Counted from the stretch's first letter, positions 53,649 to 63,700 are shown. The stretch is DNA of 64,000 nucleotides from Roseiarcus sp963730555 (GCA_963730555.1 CAVSSS010000013.1:186001-250000); one strand, 5' to 3'. Numbers and translations: made by a program. The notes: generated by a model not told the origin, from the letters alone.

Positions 53649-53924
53649 TTAGGAAGCTGCCCTTGCCGTCGCCCCGCAGACCTCGTTTGACCATGTGCCG
53701 ACGAGGCCTCCCGTCCAAGGCGGGAAGGCGTCGACGAAATCGGCATAGAATCGCCCGTCCGGCATATACCGTGTTCCAGGCGCCGGCGTGAAAGTCCAAC
53801 CGGCCGGCAGATGTGTGATCCAGCCATAAAGAGGCTTGTCGCGCCATTGGCTTCCATCGGCGCCGTTGCCGCGAACCTCATAGGTCATTCCAAGCGTGTT
53901 AAAATCCCCGCTTGGGGCGCCCAT
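53649..53924 (-). CDS. Hypothetical 91-residue protein in the inserted segment
   Basis: Reads MGAPSGDFNTLGMTYEVRG through two Trp/Tyr-rich stretches (DKPLYGWITHLPAGWTFTPA, GRFYADFVDAFPPWTGG) to GATARAAS. AGGAG is 8 bases before the ATG. Composition looks protein-like rather than random, with many aromatic residues and no signal peptide. I recognise no family. It lies between the two copies of the duplicated tRNA-Trp leader, so it may have come in with the inserted DNA. Confidence 0.45.
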   Translation of the reverse strand: MGAPSGDFNTLGMTYEVRGNGADGSQWRDKPLYGWITHLPAGWTFTPAPGTRYMPDGRFYADFVDAFPPWTGGLVGTWSNEVCGATARAAS

Positions 53925-54173
53925 AGCATCGTCTCCTAGTCGACCAGGAAAGCGCCTTTCGCCTGGCGTCAATTTCAATTTATTCGTCGGTCTCGCGCCA
54001 ACGTGACGAACAGGAAAGCAGCGCTTTCCGCTTGATCTCCGTCATTTCTGCATAGTCGAGCAGAAGGTGCAACCTCTTTACAACCGGGGACCTCGAGCTT
54101 CGTAAGTTCCTCGGCGAGCGGGCCCGGTCCACCCTTGCTTCCGACCGCGTGTTGCGGCATGAACGGCGTTCGT

Positions 54174-54250
54174 AGGAGTGTAGCTCAATTGGTTAGAGCA
54201 CCGGTCTCCAAAACCGGGGGTTGGGGGTTCGAGTCCCTCCTCTCCTGCCA
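54174..54250 (+). tRNA. tRNA-Trp (anticodon CCA)
   Basis: The 77-base cloverleaf: D stem GCTC/GAGC, anticodon stem CCGGT/ACCGG with loop CTCCAAA, T arm with TTCGAGT, and an encoded CCA end. The acceptor stem pairs at six of seven positions (one T-T mismatch), which may be natural or another reading error. It reads with the tRNA-Gly 27 bases downstream. Confidence 0.93.
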
Positions 54251-54277
54251 TCGGCTCTAGCCGAAGGAGACCTCTGC

Positions 54278-54351
54278 GCGGGCGTAGTTCAATGGTAGAA
54301 CGGAAGCTTCCCAAGCTTCATACGAGGGTTCGATTCCCTTCGCCCGCTCCA
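54278..54351 (+). tRNA. tRNA-Gly (anticodon CCC)
   Basis: The 74-base cloverleaf: acceptor GCGGGCG/CGCCCGC fully paired, D stem GTTC/GAAC, anticodon stem GAAGC/GCTTC with loop TTCCCAA, T loop TTCGATT, and encoded CCA at 54349-54351. Likely in one transcript with tRNA-Trp. Confidence 0.95.
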
Positions 54352-54397
54352 TCTCTTAGCTTAGTTCGCGGCTGAGCGCGCATCGCCAGGGCGTGAA

Positions 54398-54414
54398 AAC
54401 GGCGTAAAGCCGTT
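54398..54414 (+). terminator. Hairpin after the tRNA pair
   Basis: AACGGC-GTAAA-GCCGTT, a 6-bp stem with a 5-base loop 47 bases after tRNA-Gly. It is followed by only a weak T-rich stretch, so it is at best a modest terminator. Confidence 0.4.
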
Positions 54415-54440
54415 ATGGTCTTCGGCGCCGCCTTGATGAA

Positions 54441-55320
54441 CTACTTACGGTAGAGGATGGCTTGGAAGTCGTCACGAAAGGCCGCAGGTGAGATGGGAAT
54501 CTCCTTGTCCTTGTCCTTCTCCGCGTCGTAGAGACGAATCTTGCCGTCTTTAAAACCGAGCATCGCGAAGCCGTGGAATTCCGTCACCGACTTCGTGCCA
54601 GTTTCCTTGGACGCGCCTATGGTTGGTACATTGACGGAAGCTTTGGCGGCGTCGGTAATGATGTTGAGCGGCGTGTTGGGCGTAATAGCGATTATGGCCG
54701 GCTGAGCGCCAGTGAGCATGTTCCAGAAGTCTTCGGCGTGGATGTTGAGGGCGTCAAGGTTTTCATAACTCCCAAGTCTCACCGCGAGGGCCTTCTCGAT
54801 GATGGACGCCCAGATCGTATGAGCGGTGGGATCCCGAAGATAGATGAGAGACCAACTGTCGCGGTCGCCATCGTTTGTGTACAGGACGTCGCTCACGTCG
54901 ACGGAGCCGCCGGGTAGGTTAAACATGCCGGGTTCCCCGGACACTTGGACGGCGCCGCGGAGCTTATCTCGTTGGTCAAATCAACCCTGACTGCGCCGGG
55001 CAAGTTGACTGTGAAGTATCTGGCGGAGGTGAGCGTATCGCCGGGCGGGTTGCTCAGGGTTCCCGCCGGCAAGGCCCGTAAGGTCGGTGAGAACATTGCC
55101 CGACTGCTCGGGGGAGACCATGCTATGGATGAATGGGTCGGCCGTCCTTGGTGAAGGCATATGCGGCCAGGATCGCAGCCACCGGGCAATTCGCGATATT
55201 CTCCGCCTGTTTGACCTCGGTATAGGATGGAACTTTCGTTTGAGGGTCGAAGCGGGGCGAGAGGACAATATGAACGTCTTTGGGGACTTTGTCGTTGGCG
55301 GGCGGCGGCATCGGGGTCAT
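54441..55320 (-). pseudogene. Papain/calpain-like cysteine protease-fold protein, two or three frameshifts
   Basis: Pieces in three frames make one protein of about 290 residues. Frame one (from ATG 55320): a proline-rich start, DVHIVLSPRFDPQTKVPSYT, then ENIANCPVAAILAAYAFT, where the Cys at a helix start fits a papain-type nucleophile. Frame two: HSMVSPEQSGNVLTDLTGL. Frame three: DSWSLIYLRDPTAHTIWASI, EKALAVRLGSYENL, then FHGFAMLGFKDGKIRLYDAE, which fits the catalytic His strand and the Asn/Asp that follows. Calpain-like bacterial proteins share this order. The frameshifts are near 55140 and 54950. I infer the fold from motif order alone. No signal peptide; role unknown. Confidence 0.5.
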
Positions 55321-55594
55321 CTTCCTCGGCGGCCTTCGTGACCGCGCCTGCCGGCTGCGATTGAGGTTGCTTATCCCTATCCCACAACGAACCCTATCGG
55401 GCCCGGGCGCCCATCCCCCATCATCCCACAAGCCGCCCAATGGTCCATGCGCCGTTCCGCCATCGCCTCCGCGTAAAAGCCCTAGGGGCGCCGGCCCGTG
55501 AGCGTGGCCTTTGATGGGAAGCGTCATGGCGCGGCCCTAAAATGGATTCGACGGACTTAATGTCCGATATATTGGACCGCGCGCCGGGAAAGGT

Positions 55595-55943
55595 CTAGAG
55601 GCGCGTGTTTAATTCATTGGGCTTGCCCGCTCCATCGCCAACCTGGACGAGATTGAGCGCGTCGATCGCCGCGATCCGCTCGGCCTCGGTCTGCTTCAAA
55701 GCGCGCTCCAGCTCCTCGGTGCTGGAGCGGCTCGAGCCCATGAGCACCATTCCGCCGATGGCGAGGGCGAAAGCGACGATCACACGGGTTGGCGAATAGG
55801 CGACGAGGCCAAGAACAAACCCGACGATCAGCGCCGGCCCGATCACGGCTGACGCAAGCCCCACGAGCCTCAGCCTGCGGCTGCGCTGCGATTGCTTCGC
55901 TGAGTTCCTCAATCCGAATCTCGAGCCGCTCGATCTCGTCCAT
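55595..55943 (-). CDS. Small coiled-coil / two-helix membrane protein, one frameshift
   Basis: About 115 residues when one base near 55888 is restored: a Glu/Arg coiled coil (MDEIERLEIRIEELSEAIA), two adjacent hydrophobic segments (ASAVIGPALIVGFVLGLVAY, VIVAFALAIGGMVLMG), then a second coiled coil (TEELERALKQTEAERIAAI). Start ATG 55943. No family is recognised; the symmetrical plan suggests an oligomeric membrane organiser or a small scaffold. It lies 45 bases after the RidA-like stop on the same strand. Confidence 0.5.
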
Positions 55944-55988
55944 GAGGCGTCCAGCCCGCTCTTAAGTCCCGCAATTCGTCGGCGCCAG

Positions 55989-56406
55989 CTACGCCGCCGC
56001 CACGGCCTCAATCTCTATGAGAAACTCCGGGCCATAAAGCTTCGACACCTCGACGAGCGTGATCGCCGGCGCCGCGGGCGGACTCACGGTTGCGAAGAAG
56101 CGATTGCGAGCGTCTCGATAGGCGCCGAGGTTATCCATGTCGCGCAGGAAGACCGTCAATTTCACCAAATTGGCGGCGGTGCAGCCGACCGCCTCCAGCG
56201 CTATGGCAAGGTTGCGGAAAACCTGATCGGCCTGGGCGGCGAAGTCGTCCTTGCCAACCAGGCGCGCCCCTTCCGTCGACCGCGGTCTGGCCCGCAATAA
56301 AGAAGAGGTGATCCGCGTGGACCTCGACCACTTGGGAATAGCCCGGGGGTGGTCCAAGCTCCGGCGGGTTCAACCGGCTTATGGATGCATTTGCGTCGCG
56401 TCTCAT
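55989..56406 (-). CDS. RidA/YjgF-family protein without the archetypal Arg, one frameshift
   Basis: About 138 residues once one base near 56275 is corrected: LNPPELGPPPGYSQVVEV, FFIAGQTAVD, ADQVFRNLAIALEAVG, LVKLTVFLRDMDNLGAYRDA and a closing EFLIEIEAVAAA. The fold is clear. In true RidA (enamine deaminase) an Arg sits in the PARST-like strand; here that strand reads AAPAITLVEV with Ile in its place, so it belongs to the other Rid subfamilies of uncertain activity. The ATG at 56406 is the best start. Confidence 0.8.
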
Positions 56407-56501
56407 GCCGCTTCCCGTGATCTCGAGCAATCGGAGCCTACGCGGCGAGATTAGCCGATGCAGCTTTCGCCCGACGACGAGTCGCGTCCACGAAGTCCGC
56501 T

Positions 56502-57284
56502 CTACGTCCCGCACTCTTTCCCGTTGGCCTTGCCGAGAATCTCCAGCACGTTGTCGATCCCCTCCGGCGAGAGGCGGATCAGGCCCGTATAAGGGTGGCT
56601 CAATTCGAGGATAAGAAAGATTGCAATGCCGATCGACACGGCGCCCGCGAGATGCGCCAGCACGCTCACGGTGTTGGTCGCCGCCAGGAGGCCATTGCCG
56701 AGAAAGAGCGCGGTCGCCCAGCAGACGACGACGGTTAGGACATGGGGCGGGAACGGATTGGCGAGTTGCCGCGTCATCAGCATCTGCGTGTCGGCGAGCT
56801 TTCTCACCTGATCCCTCGCGGTCGCCAGGAGAGAGCGCTGCGTATCGGTCGTGGGTGTCAAGCTGTCGAAAAAGCTGTTCTGGCTCTGAAATATCCACCG
56901 CATCTCCTCGAAGGTGAACGGCTGGGGGCCGCGTTTGGCGTCGCCGAAGAAGCGGGCTCGAGAACGCTCGAGCGCCCTGAGCAGGCCCGTCCGGCCCCCC
57001 GCCGCCTCAGGGCCGTAAAGTTCAAGCGCAAGATCGACCTCGGCCACCATGGGCCCGAGCGAATAGGCCTCCGACTGCTGGGTGCTGAAAACCGAGAAGG
57101 CGGTGAAGACGAGCAGTCCGAGGACAAGCGCAAGAAGCAGGCTGACGAGCCCGGTCATCGCGCCGACCGGGCCCTTGGCTGCGGTCAACACATCTGCCGG
57201 CACTTCCCATTGCAGCGCCATGCCGACAAGGCTTGCGCCGAACGTCATAGCTGCGACGAAGATCGCCCGATAGAGAGGATGCAT
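56502..57284 (-). CDS. DUF4239-type membrane protein
   Basis: The 260-residue integral membrane protein has two N-terminal helices (IFVAAMTFGASLVGMAL, LVSLLLALVLGLLVFTAF), a soluble middle with STQQSEAYSLGPMVAEVDLAL, and two C-terminal helices (VVVCWATALFLGNGLLAA, LAGAVSIGIAIFLILEL) ending HPYTGLIRLSPEGI. This is the bestrophin-distant DUF4239 layout seen in many proteobacteria. No function is established. ATG start at 57284. Confidence 0.7.
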   Translation of the reverse strand: MHPLYRAIFVAAMTFGASLVGMALQWEVPADVLTAAKGPVGAMTGLVSLLLALVLGLLVFTAFSVFSTQQSEAYSLGPMVAEVDLALELYGPEAAGGRTGLLRALERSRARFFGDAKRGPQPFTFEEMRWIFQSQNSFFDSLTPTTDTQRSLLATARDQVRKLADTQMLMTRQLANPFPPHVLTVVVCWATALFLGNGLLAATNTVSVLAHLAGAVSIGIAIFLILELSHPYTGLIRLSPEGIDNVLEILGKANGKECGT

Positions 57285-57453
57285 GGGCCCCGCAGAATTG
57301 TCAGGGCGTTCTTCCGTCTCGCCCGCGATCCCGCATTATCTCAGGCTTTCCGCTCGGGGCGCAAGCACCGGCGCTATGGCTCGCGAGCGCCGGCTCAAGC
57401 TCGTCGACGGAATTGTTCCGGACGCTGCACCCTAGACTTTGTTCTGCGTAACG

Positions 57454-57479
57454 AGGGCGACGGCAGCCGCCGTCGCCCT
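57454..57479 (-). terminator. Strong hairpin after the Pro-rich beta-barrel gene
   Basis: AGGGCGACGGC pairs with GCCGTCGCCCT, an 11-bp GC-rich stem with a 4-base loop, 35 bases after the stop of the minus-strand gene at 57514. There is no T-run on that strand, so it would act as a Rho-assisted or processing hairpin. Confidence 0.5.
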
Positions 57480-57513
57480 TCACAAGGCTGCTCTTCTTCG
57501 GGCGACTGCCGCG

Positions 57514-58953
57514 CTACCCGTCGCTGAGCGTCATCGTCGCCACAGTCACATGCGGCCAGAGGACGTTGTTGAAAATCAGGATCACGAGCTGTGAGTACTG
57601 CAAGCTGAAGGTGCGTCGAATGCTCCCAATACGGCTCAAGTTCTCTGACCGGCAGGCATGGCTCCCCGGGTCCATCATGCAGCCGTATCGGAGGCTCATC
57701 GAGTCGCGCACCCACTCGATCCAGAAGGTCGCGCTTGCCGAGTAGACGAAGGCGTTGGGGGTCGGATTCGGCGCCATAGCCAGAGTAGCCGGTTGGTAAG
57801 GGGGGGCCGGAGGGACAGGCAGGGGAGAGGGCGCCGGATTTTGAGTTTGGTTAGCGACCCCTAGGAACGGGATGTTGCTGACGGTCTCGAACAGGCTGCC
57901 GACGCCCAGCGTCGGGATGCCAGTCGACGATTGGGAGTCCGTCGTGAGATCGATCCTGATGAAGCCAAGAATATCCTGGTCGGCGATCGCATCCCGCAAT
58001 ACGGAGTTGGGATCGTCGATAAAACCCTGGAAACTCTCCGGGAATGGGCCGGTGCTCTGGTAGGACAGCGGCGACCCCGCTGGCAGCGGCGGCGGCAGGG
58101 GCCCCGGCGCCGGCGGCTGATTCGGCACGAAAACGTCCGCGTTGATGTTGATCTCCGGAACATCATGCTGGGAGCCGGGCGGTAGGGGACCGGGTGCGGG
58201 GGGAGGAACGGCGTCAAGGTTTATTGGCTGGATCCCGACGGCCGGCGGGTTCGGCGTCCCCGGCGGGAGCGGCAGCGGCGGGTTCGTACCCGGGTAAGGC
58301 CCGGGGAAGGGCATGGGGCTGAGCCCCGGATACCCGTTGCCTGGGGTGCTGAACGGTGTAAGCGCCGGGATGACCGGCTTGCCGTGAGTAGGCTTCATCT
58401 CCGGGTTGGGCCCTTGCATCAGCACCGTGACCCCGTGCGGGATGCTTCCCATCCGCACGATGGCGTCCTTATTCACGATCGGCGTGGTGCCGACGTTAGT
58501 CTGCGAACTCGCCGGCACGTTCATGAACAGTCCTGGTTCGATATGCAGCGCCTGACCCGCCGTCGTGGAATAGCCGTGCGGATGCACATGCTTGGAAGGC
58601 TTTGGATCGGCGTCACTGGTCCGCTGGAGGTAATGCAGGCCGTACAAGCTGAGATCGGACTGCGGGTTCAATCCCCGGTTCGGCACCACCCCGGGGATGA
58701 CTTGAAAATGAAAGCTGTCGTTCGTCAGGTTGAGCTCGAGTAAGCGCTTGATGTTATTGGGGGGATTCGTCAGGGGCCGCGATTGTGGATTGTCCGGTCG
58801 CCAGATCGCGTTGAAGCCAGGCCCTCTCCAGCTGCCATGCAGGAAGGCGAGCGGACCCAATTGTAATGCCGTCGTCAGCGGTCCTTGCTGGAACCGTGGG
58901 GGCACTTGCCCACCGGCATGATGATGACGCTCATGATCCTCTTTTGAAGCCAT
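57514..58953 (-). CDS. 479-residue protein: nitrobindin/THAP4-like N-terminal domain, Pro-rich linker
   Basis: Starts at ATG 58953 with AGGAGG 7 bases before it; HERHHHAGG near the N-terminus is a possible metal site. Residues about 20-200 resemble the THAP4/nitrobindin-like heme-binding beta-barrel: LGPLAFLHGSWRGPGFNAIW, ELNLTNDSFHFQVIPG, LYGLHYLQRTSD, LHIEPGLFMNVPASS, IVRMGSIPHGVTVLMQG. Residues 210-330 are mostly Pro/Gly (PPLPLPPGTPNPP, PAPGPLPPPLPAG). The last 100 residues include FWIEWVRDSMSLRYGC and a final LILIFNNVLWPHVTVAT strand, probably the rest of the barrel. A large Pro-rich insertion inside a lipocalin-like barrel is unusual. No signal peptide. Heme or lipid ligand is unproven. 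Confidence 0.6.
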   Translation of the reverse strand: MASKEDHERHHHAGGQVPPRFQQGPLTTALQLGPLAFLHGSWRGPGFNAIWRPDNPQSRPLTNPPNNIKRLLELNLTNDSFHFQVIPGVVPNRGLNPQSDLSLYGLHYLQRTSDADPKPSKHVHPHGYSTTAGQALHIEPGLFMNVPASSQTNVGTTPIVNKDAIVRMGSIPHGVTVLMQGPNPEMKPTHGKPVIPALTPFSTPGNGYPGLSPMPFPGPYPGTNPPLPLPPGTPNPPAVGIQPINLDAVPPPAPGPLPPGSQHDVPEININADVFVPNQPPAPGPLPPPLPAGSPLSYQSTGPFPESFQGFIDDPNSVLRDAIADQDILGFIRIDLTTDSQSSTGIPTLGVGSLFETVSNIPFLGVANQTQNPAPSPLPVPPAPPYQPATLAMAPNPTPNAFVYSASATFWIEWVRDSMSLRYGCMMDPGSHACRSENLSRIGSIRRTFSLQYSQLVILIFNNVLWPHVTVATMTLSDG

Positions 58954-59240
58954 AGCGAACCTCCTAATCGGTTTGGTTAAAATGAGGACTGGCCGGCCCA
59001 GAGCGCGCGCGCTAGCGCCAGACAATAAATCACCGCAAAAATAATGTTATTACCGACTGAATGAAACTGAGCCCCCAGCTCCACGGGTGTACCGCGACCA
59101 CCAAGCTCGCGCTGTGACGTGGCTCACAGTGCGACGTCTGATCGAAGGAGAATTCTTGGCGAGGGACCGCGATTTCTGCGAATGCTGGTGAGGCTGGTCG
59201 AGCCGTCTTTTCGTGAAACCTCGAGCCACGGGCGCTAATC
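58954..59240. other. Divergent regulatory gap with a CRP-like palindrome
   Basis: No gene. It separates the Pro-rich protein gene from the amidase gene. It contains AATAATGTTATT (59041-59052) and, at 59112-59129, the CRP-type site described separately. Promoters for both genes should lie here. Confidence 0.55.
59112..59129. promoter_or_regulatory. CRP/FNR-type operator CTGTGA-N6-TCACAG
   Basis: A perfect 6+6 palindrome with the CRP core TGTGA-N6-TCACA, 112 bases before the amidase ATG and 159 before the opposite gene. It would suit a CRP-family regulator; a class III cyclase gene lies 1.5 kb away. Binding is inferred only. Confidence 0.5.
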
Positions 59241-60727
59241 ATGACCGAAACGCCGTCTTCGCATCCCGCCGCGCAATGGGCCTATCGCAGCGCTGGAGAG
59301 CTCGCGCAGTCCCTCACGAAAAAGGAGGTCTCGGCTCTTGAGCTGACCGACCAATTCATCGCTCGAATCGAGGCTCTCGACGGGGATCTCAACGCGGTTC
59401 CGGTGCGCGATTTCACGCGCGCCCGCGAAGCGGCGAGGGAGGCGGATGCTTCGCTCGCGCGCGGCGAGCGCCGGCCGCTCGTCGGTGTGCCGGTCACCAT
59501 CAAGGAATCCTACAATGTGGCCGGATTGCCCACGACCTGGGGCATACCGCCGCGAAAGGTTTTGTCCCTCACGAGGACGCGCTCGCAGTCGCGCGCCTGA
59601 AGAGCGCCGGCGTCGTCATCCTGGGCAAGACCAACGTGCCCTTGAGCCTCGCCGACTGGCAAAGCTACAACGACATCCACGGCGCGACCAGCAACCCCTG
59701 GGACAAGACACGGACGCCGGGCGGCTCTTCGGGCGGATCGTCCGCGGCGCTCGCCGCTGGTTTCGGTCCTCTGTCGCTCGGCTCCGATATCGGCGGCTCG
59801 TTGCGCGTTCCGGCGCATTTCTGCGGGGTCTGCGCGCACAAGCCGACCTATGGGATCGTCGCCTCCCGCGGTCATCTCCCGCCGGGTCTGCCCGCTTTGC
59901 CGGTCGCGGCCGATCTTGCCGTGATCGGCCCGATGGCGCGCTCAGTCGACGACCTCGCGTTGGCGCTCGATATTATCGCCGGTCCAGATGAAGCGGCCGA
60001 AGGACGGGGCTACCGCTTGAACCTGCCTCCCGCGCGGCGCGACAAGCTCGCGGAGTTTCGCGTGCTGTTCATCGCCGAACATCCGCTCCTGCCCACTTCG
60101 CCCGAAGTGGGCGCTTCGCTCGAGCTTTTGGCGAAACAACTGGCCGCCGCAGGCGTCGAGGTCAAACGCGAGACACGGCTCCTCCCGGATCTGGCAGCCT
60201 CGGCGCGGCTCTACGCCAAGCTGTTGAACGCCGTCCTGTCAGCGCGACTGCCAGACGAGCAACATGGTGAAATGCAGGCTGCGGTCGAGAAAATCCCCGC
60301 CGACGATCAAAGCTTCATGGCGGAGTTGGCGCGCGGCTCGGTGATGAGCCATCGCGAGTGGCTCAGGGCCGATTTCGCCCGTCAGGGCCTCAAACACCAA
60401 TGGCGCGCCTTGTTTCGCGACTTCGACGTCGTCATCTGCCCGCCTGCCGCGACTCCCGCGTTCCCACACGATCCGTCAACCCCGCAGGAAGCGCGGAGGA
60501 TGGCGGTCGGTGGCAAGGACTTTCCCTATCTTTATCAGTTGCTATGGGCGGAGCTCGCGACCAGCTGCGGACTGCCGGCCACGGTCGTTCCCATTGGCGT
60601 TGCGGACGGCTTGCCGATCGGCGTCCAGATCATTGGCCCGGAATTCGAAGACCGGACACCGCTCGCCTTCGCGCGCATGGTCGAGCGCGAGTTCGGCGGT
60701 TTCGTAGCCCCTCCCGGCTACGCATGA
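59241..60727 (+). CDS. Amidase-signature family hydrolase, one frameshift
   Basis: About 495 residues once one base near 59545 is corrected. Amidase-signature triad: Lys in VTIKESYNVAG, cis-Ser in RTPGGSSGGSSAAL, nucleophile Ser in GSDIGGSLRVPAHFCG. The order after the break, KGFVPHEDALAVARLKSAGV then ILGKTNVPL, fits the family exactly. It hydrolyses an amide of unknown type; the general plan is like bacterial acylamidases rather than GatA, because the GatB/GatC neighbours are missing. It might act on amides imported by the Liv-type transporter, but the genes are 20 kb apart, so that is speculation. Confidence 0.87.
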
Positions 60728-60762
60728 GCGCAGGGCCTGAGCCTTGACGGCCCGAAGCGGCT

Positions 60763-63700
60763 CTAGGCCAGACGTTTCAGAAGCGTCTGCGCCTTGGCGA
60801 TCACCGGCATCTCCGCCGTCGGCGAAAAGCCTTCGAGCGCGGGCGAAAGGACCGCGTGGGCTTCGGCGAGACGGCCGGTCGTTTGATAAAGCTTGGCCAG
60901 CGCAATCGACGTGAGCAGCCGGAAGGTCCGGGCGCCCTGTTCGTTCGCGATAGCAAGGGAAGTTTTGAAAGCGTCTTCGGCCTGCCGAGGGTTGGCGGGC
61001 TCACGGCTCAAAAAGATATTGCCGCGCAGTCGATGCAGGGTGGAATCGTAAAGCCTATCCCCGCCTTCCTCACTCATCGCCAAGGCTTCATCGATCAACG
61101 TCAAGGCTCGCTCATAGTTCTGCGCAGCGGCTTCAAGCCTCGCAAGAACCCCCAGAAAGCCAGGAACGATTATCCGATTGCCTTGATCCCGATAATCCGC
61201 CAGCGATTGGCGGAAGTCATCTAAGCCGCGTCGCGTATTGCCCAGCTGGGCGTGACCCAAGCTCAGATACAAGCGGGAAAACGCAAGATAATACCCCATA
61301 CTATGCTGCTGGCTGAGCTTAAGAAAATTCTCGGCATGGACGACAACGCTCACAAAGTCATTTCGTGCGGCCTCAATCGCGAGTTTGTAAATGAGCACAG
61401 CCGCGGTGGTCGGGGGGTGGCCCAATTCGCCGGCGAGACGTGTCGCCTCCTCGATTAACTCACGTGCGCGCGGGAGATCGCCTGACAGCCACAGCGCGAG
61501 CGCGAGGTAAGCTCTGGCGCTCGCTCCGCCGTCAAGGCCGTACTTTTCTCTGATCTCGCTGCCAGGCTCCCCGAAACGACCAAGCGCCACTTCGAGTTGG
61601 GTTCGTGCCTCGCCCAAGTCCCCCAGTTGCATGTAGGCCACGCCCAGGCCGGTGTGAGCCATTTGGGTCTCGGCAATTCGTCCTTCGGCTTCCGCCTCTC
61701 GAAGAAGACGTTCGGCAATATCCCGAGCCGCGCGGAATTCCCCACGAAACCAACTCCAGAGAAATCGACCATGAAGCGCAGAAAACCGCTCACCGGGAAG
61801 CTCAGCGCGCGCCGCGAGAGCGCTGGTGAGTTCGAACGCGGCCTTGGCCTCGTCCGCCGCGTAACCCTTCAACCACAGAAGCGCTTGACCGTAGTCGCTC
61901 TGCAGCTTGACCCGGCGGCTCGCCTCCGTCTTTGAAATCGCGGCCGCCGCGGCGGGCTCCGCCGCCTTGTCCGCCAGGGCGATCGCCTTGCCGAGATGGG
62001 CGACCGCCTCCTGAAAGGCCGAGCGGCGAAGGGCTTGATCGCCCGCTTTGCCCCACCATTCGATCGCGAGATCGTCAAGGCCAGCTTCAGTGAAATGATG
62101 GGCGATGACTTCCGGCTCCGCGGCCGCGGCCTCCAGCTGTCCGGCCAGTATTTCCGCCGCGCGGCGGTGCAGCCCTTGGCGCGTGCTCTTGAGCAGGCTC
62201 TCGTAGGCCGCGTCCTGGATCAGCGCATGCTTGAAGCGATAGCTCCCATGCGAGCGGGCGCCCTCGGAGATGAGGAGATCCGCGTCGGCGAGTCTGTCGA
62301 GCGCGGGCTCAAGGTCGGGGTCCTCGATCCGGCCCACGTCTCGCAACAGCGCATAAGTGAAATCGCGGCCCAATACGGCGCCGATCTGCGCGACTTCGCG
62401 CGCTTCGCCGAGCCGGTCGAGCCGCGCCGCAAGCGAATGCTGAAGCGTGGGCGGAATCGCCTGCAGGCTGGCGGCCTCGCCGCGCTCGAGCAGAAGGCGC
62501 ATAACCTCCTCGACGAACAGCGGCACCCCGCCGGTGCGCTCGCTCACGTCCTCGACCACCTCCCGGCGCAGCGCGTGGCGCGAGGCGAGTTCGCCGACCA
62601 TGCGCGCCGTGTCGGCGGGATCGAGGGGCGTGAGCGCAATGACGTTGTGATGCGAGCACGGGCTCCAGGACGGGCGGAATTCCGGCCGTGCGGTCGCGAG
62701 GATGAAGAGGCGCGCCTGTGCGCCCTCCTCCGCGAAAGTCCGCAGCAGATCAACCGAGGTCGGATCGGCCCAGTGCAGGTCCTCGAACACGATCACAATG
62801 GGCTGGGCGCGCGCCCCGGCGAGAAGCCACGCGACAAGGGCTGCCATTTGCCGCTGGCGCAATTCCTCGGGCGCAAACTTCGCTGCGCGCTCGTCTGTCA
62901 GTGGGATGTCAACCAGCGGCGCGATCAGAGGCGTATATTCGGCGGGGTCGAGGCCGACGAGCTGGAGGGTATTCTCGAGGTCGGCCAGGCGCCGGTCGGC
63001 GGGCTCATCCGCGCGAAAGCGCTGGCGCCCCCATTCGGTGAATGAGTGCAAGGGCGTATTTTGCAGAAGTTGCGACGAGGGGAATTCGGACCAGGTGTGC
63101 AGGGTCTGACCGAGCGTGGCGCGAAACTCCTCCAGGAGGCGCGATTTGCCGATGCCGGCTTCGCCGACAATGAACGTGAGCTGGCCCTCGCCATCGCGAG
63201 CCCGATCCCACTGCCGGCGCAGAAGCGCGAGCTCCTCCGCGCGCCCGACGAGGGGGGTGAGAGCGCGCGCGCCAGCGCGCCTTCCGCCGCTCGCGCGCAC
63301 GATCCGAAAGAGCGTCGTCGGCTCGGACGCGCCTTTGAGGATATGCGCGCCGCGATCCTCTGCGACGAACAGGCCGGACACCTGACGCTGCACGCGAGCG
63401 GTGACCATGACCGTCCCCGGCTCGGCCAACGCCTGCACGCGCGCGGCGACATTGGGCGCATCGCCAAAGATTTCTCCGGCCTCATCCACCACCACCGCCC
63501 CGCTCTCGATCCCGATGCGGGCGACGAGCTCCGGCTGGCCCGAGCCGGCGTTCTTGCGTTTGAGTTCGGCGAGCGCGCGGTGAATGGCGAGCGCGGCGCG
63601 AACCGCGCGTTCGGAATCGTTCTCCTGCGCGATCGGGTGTCCGAACAGAGCCATCAGCCCGTCGCCGAGCGTCTTGGCGACACGTCCGCCCATTTGCGTC

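Noticed and set aside
53603..53660. Possible extra tRNA gene
   Set aside because: Only the first 29 bases match tRNA-Trp; no anticodon stem or T arm follows.
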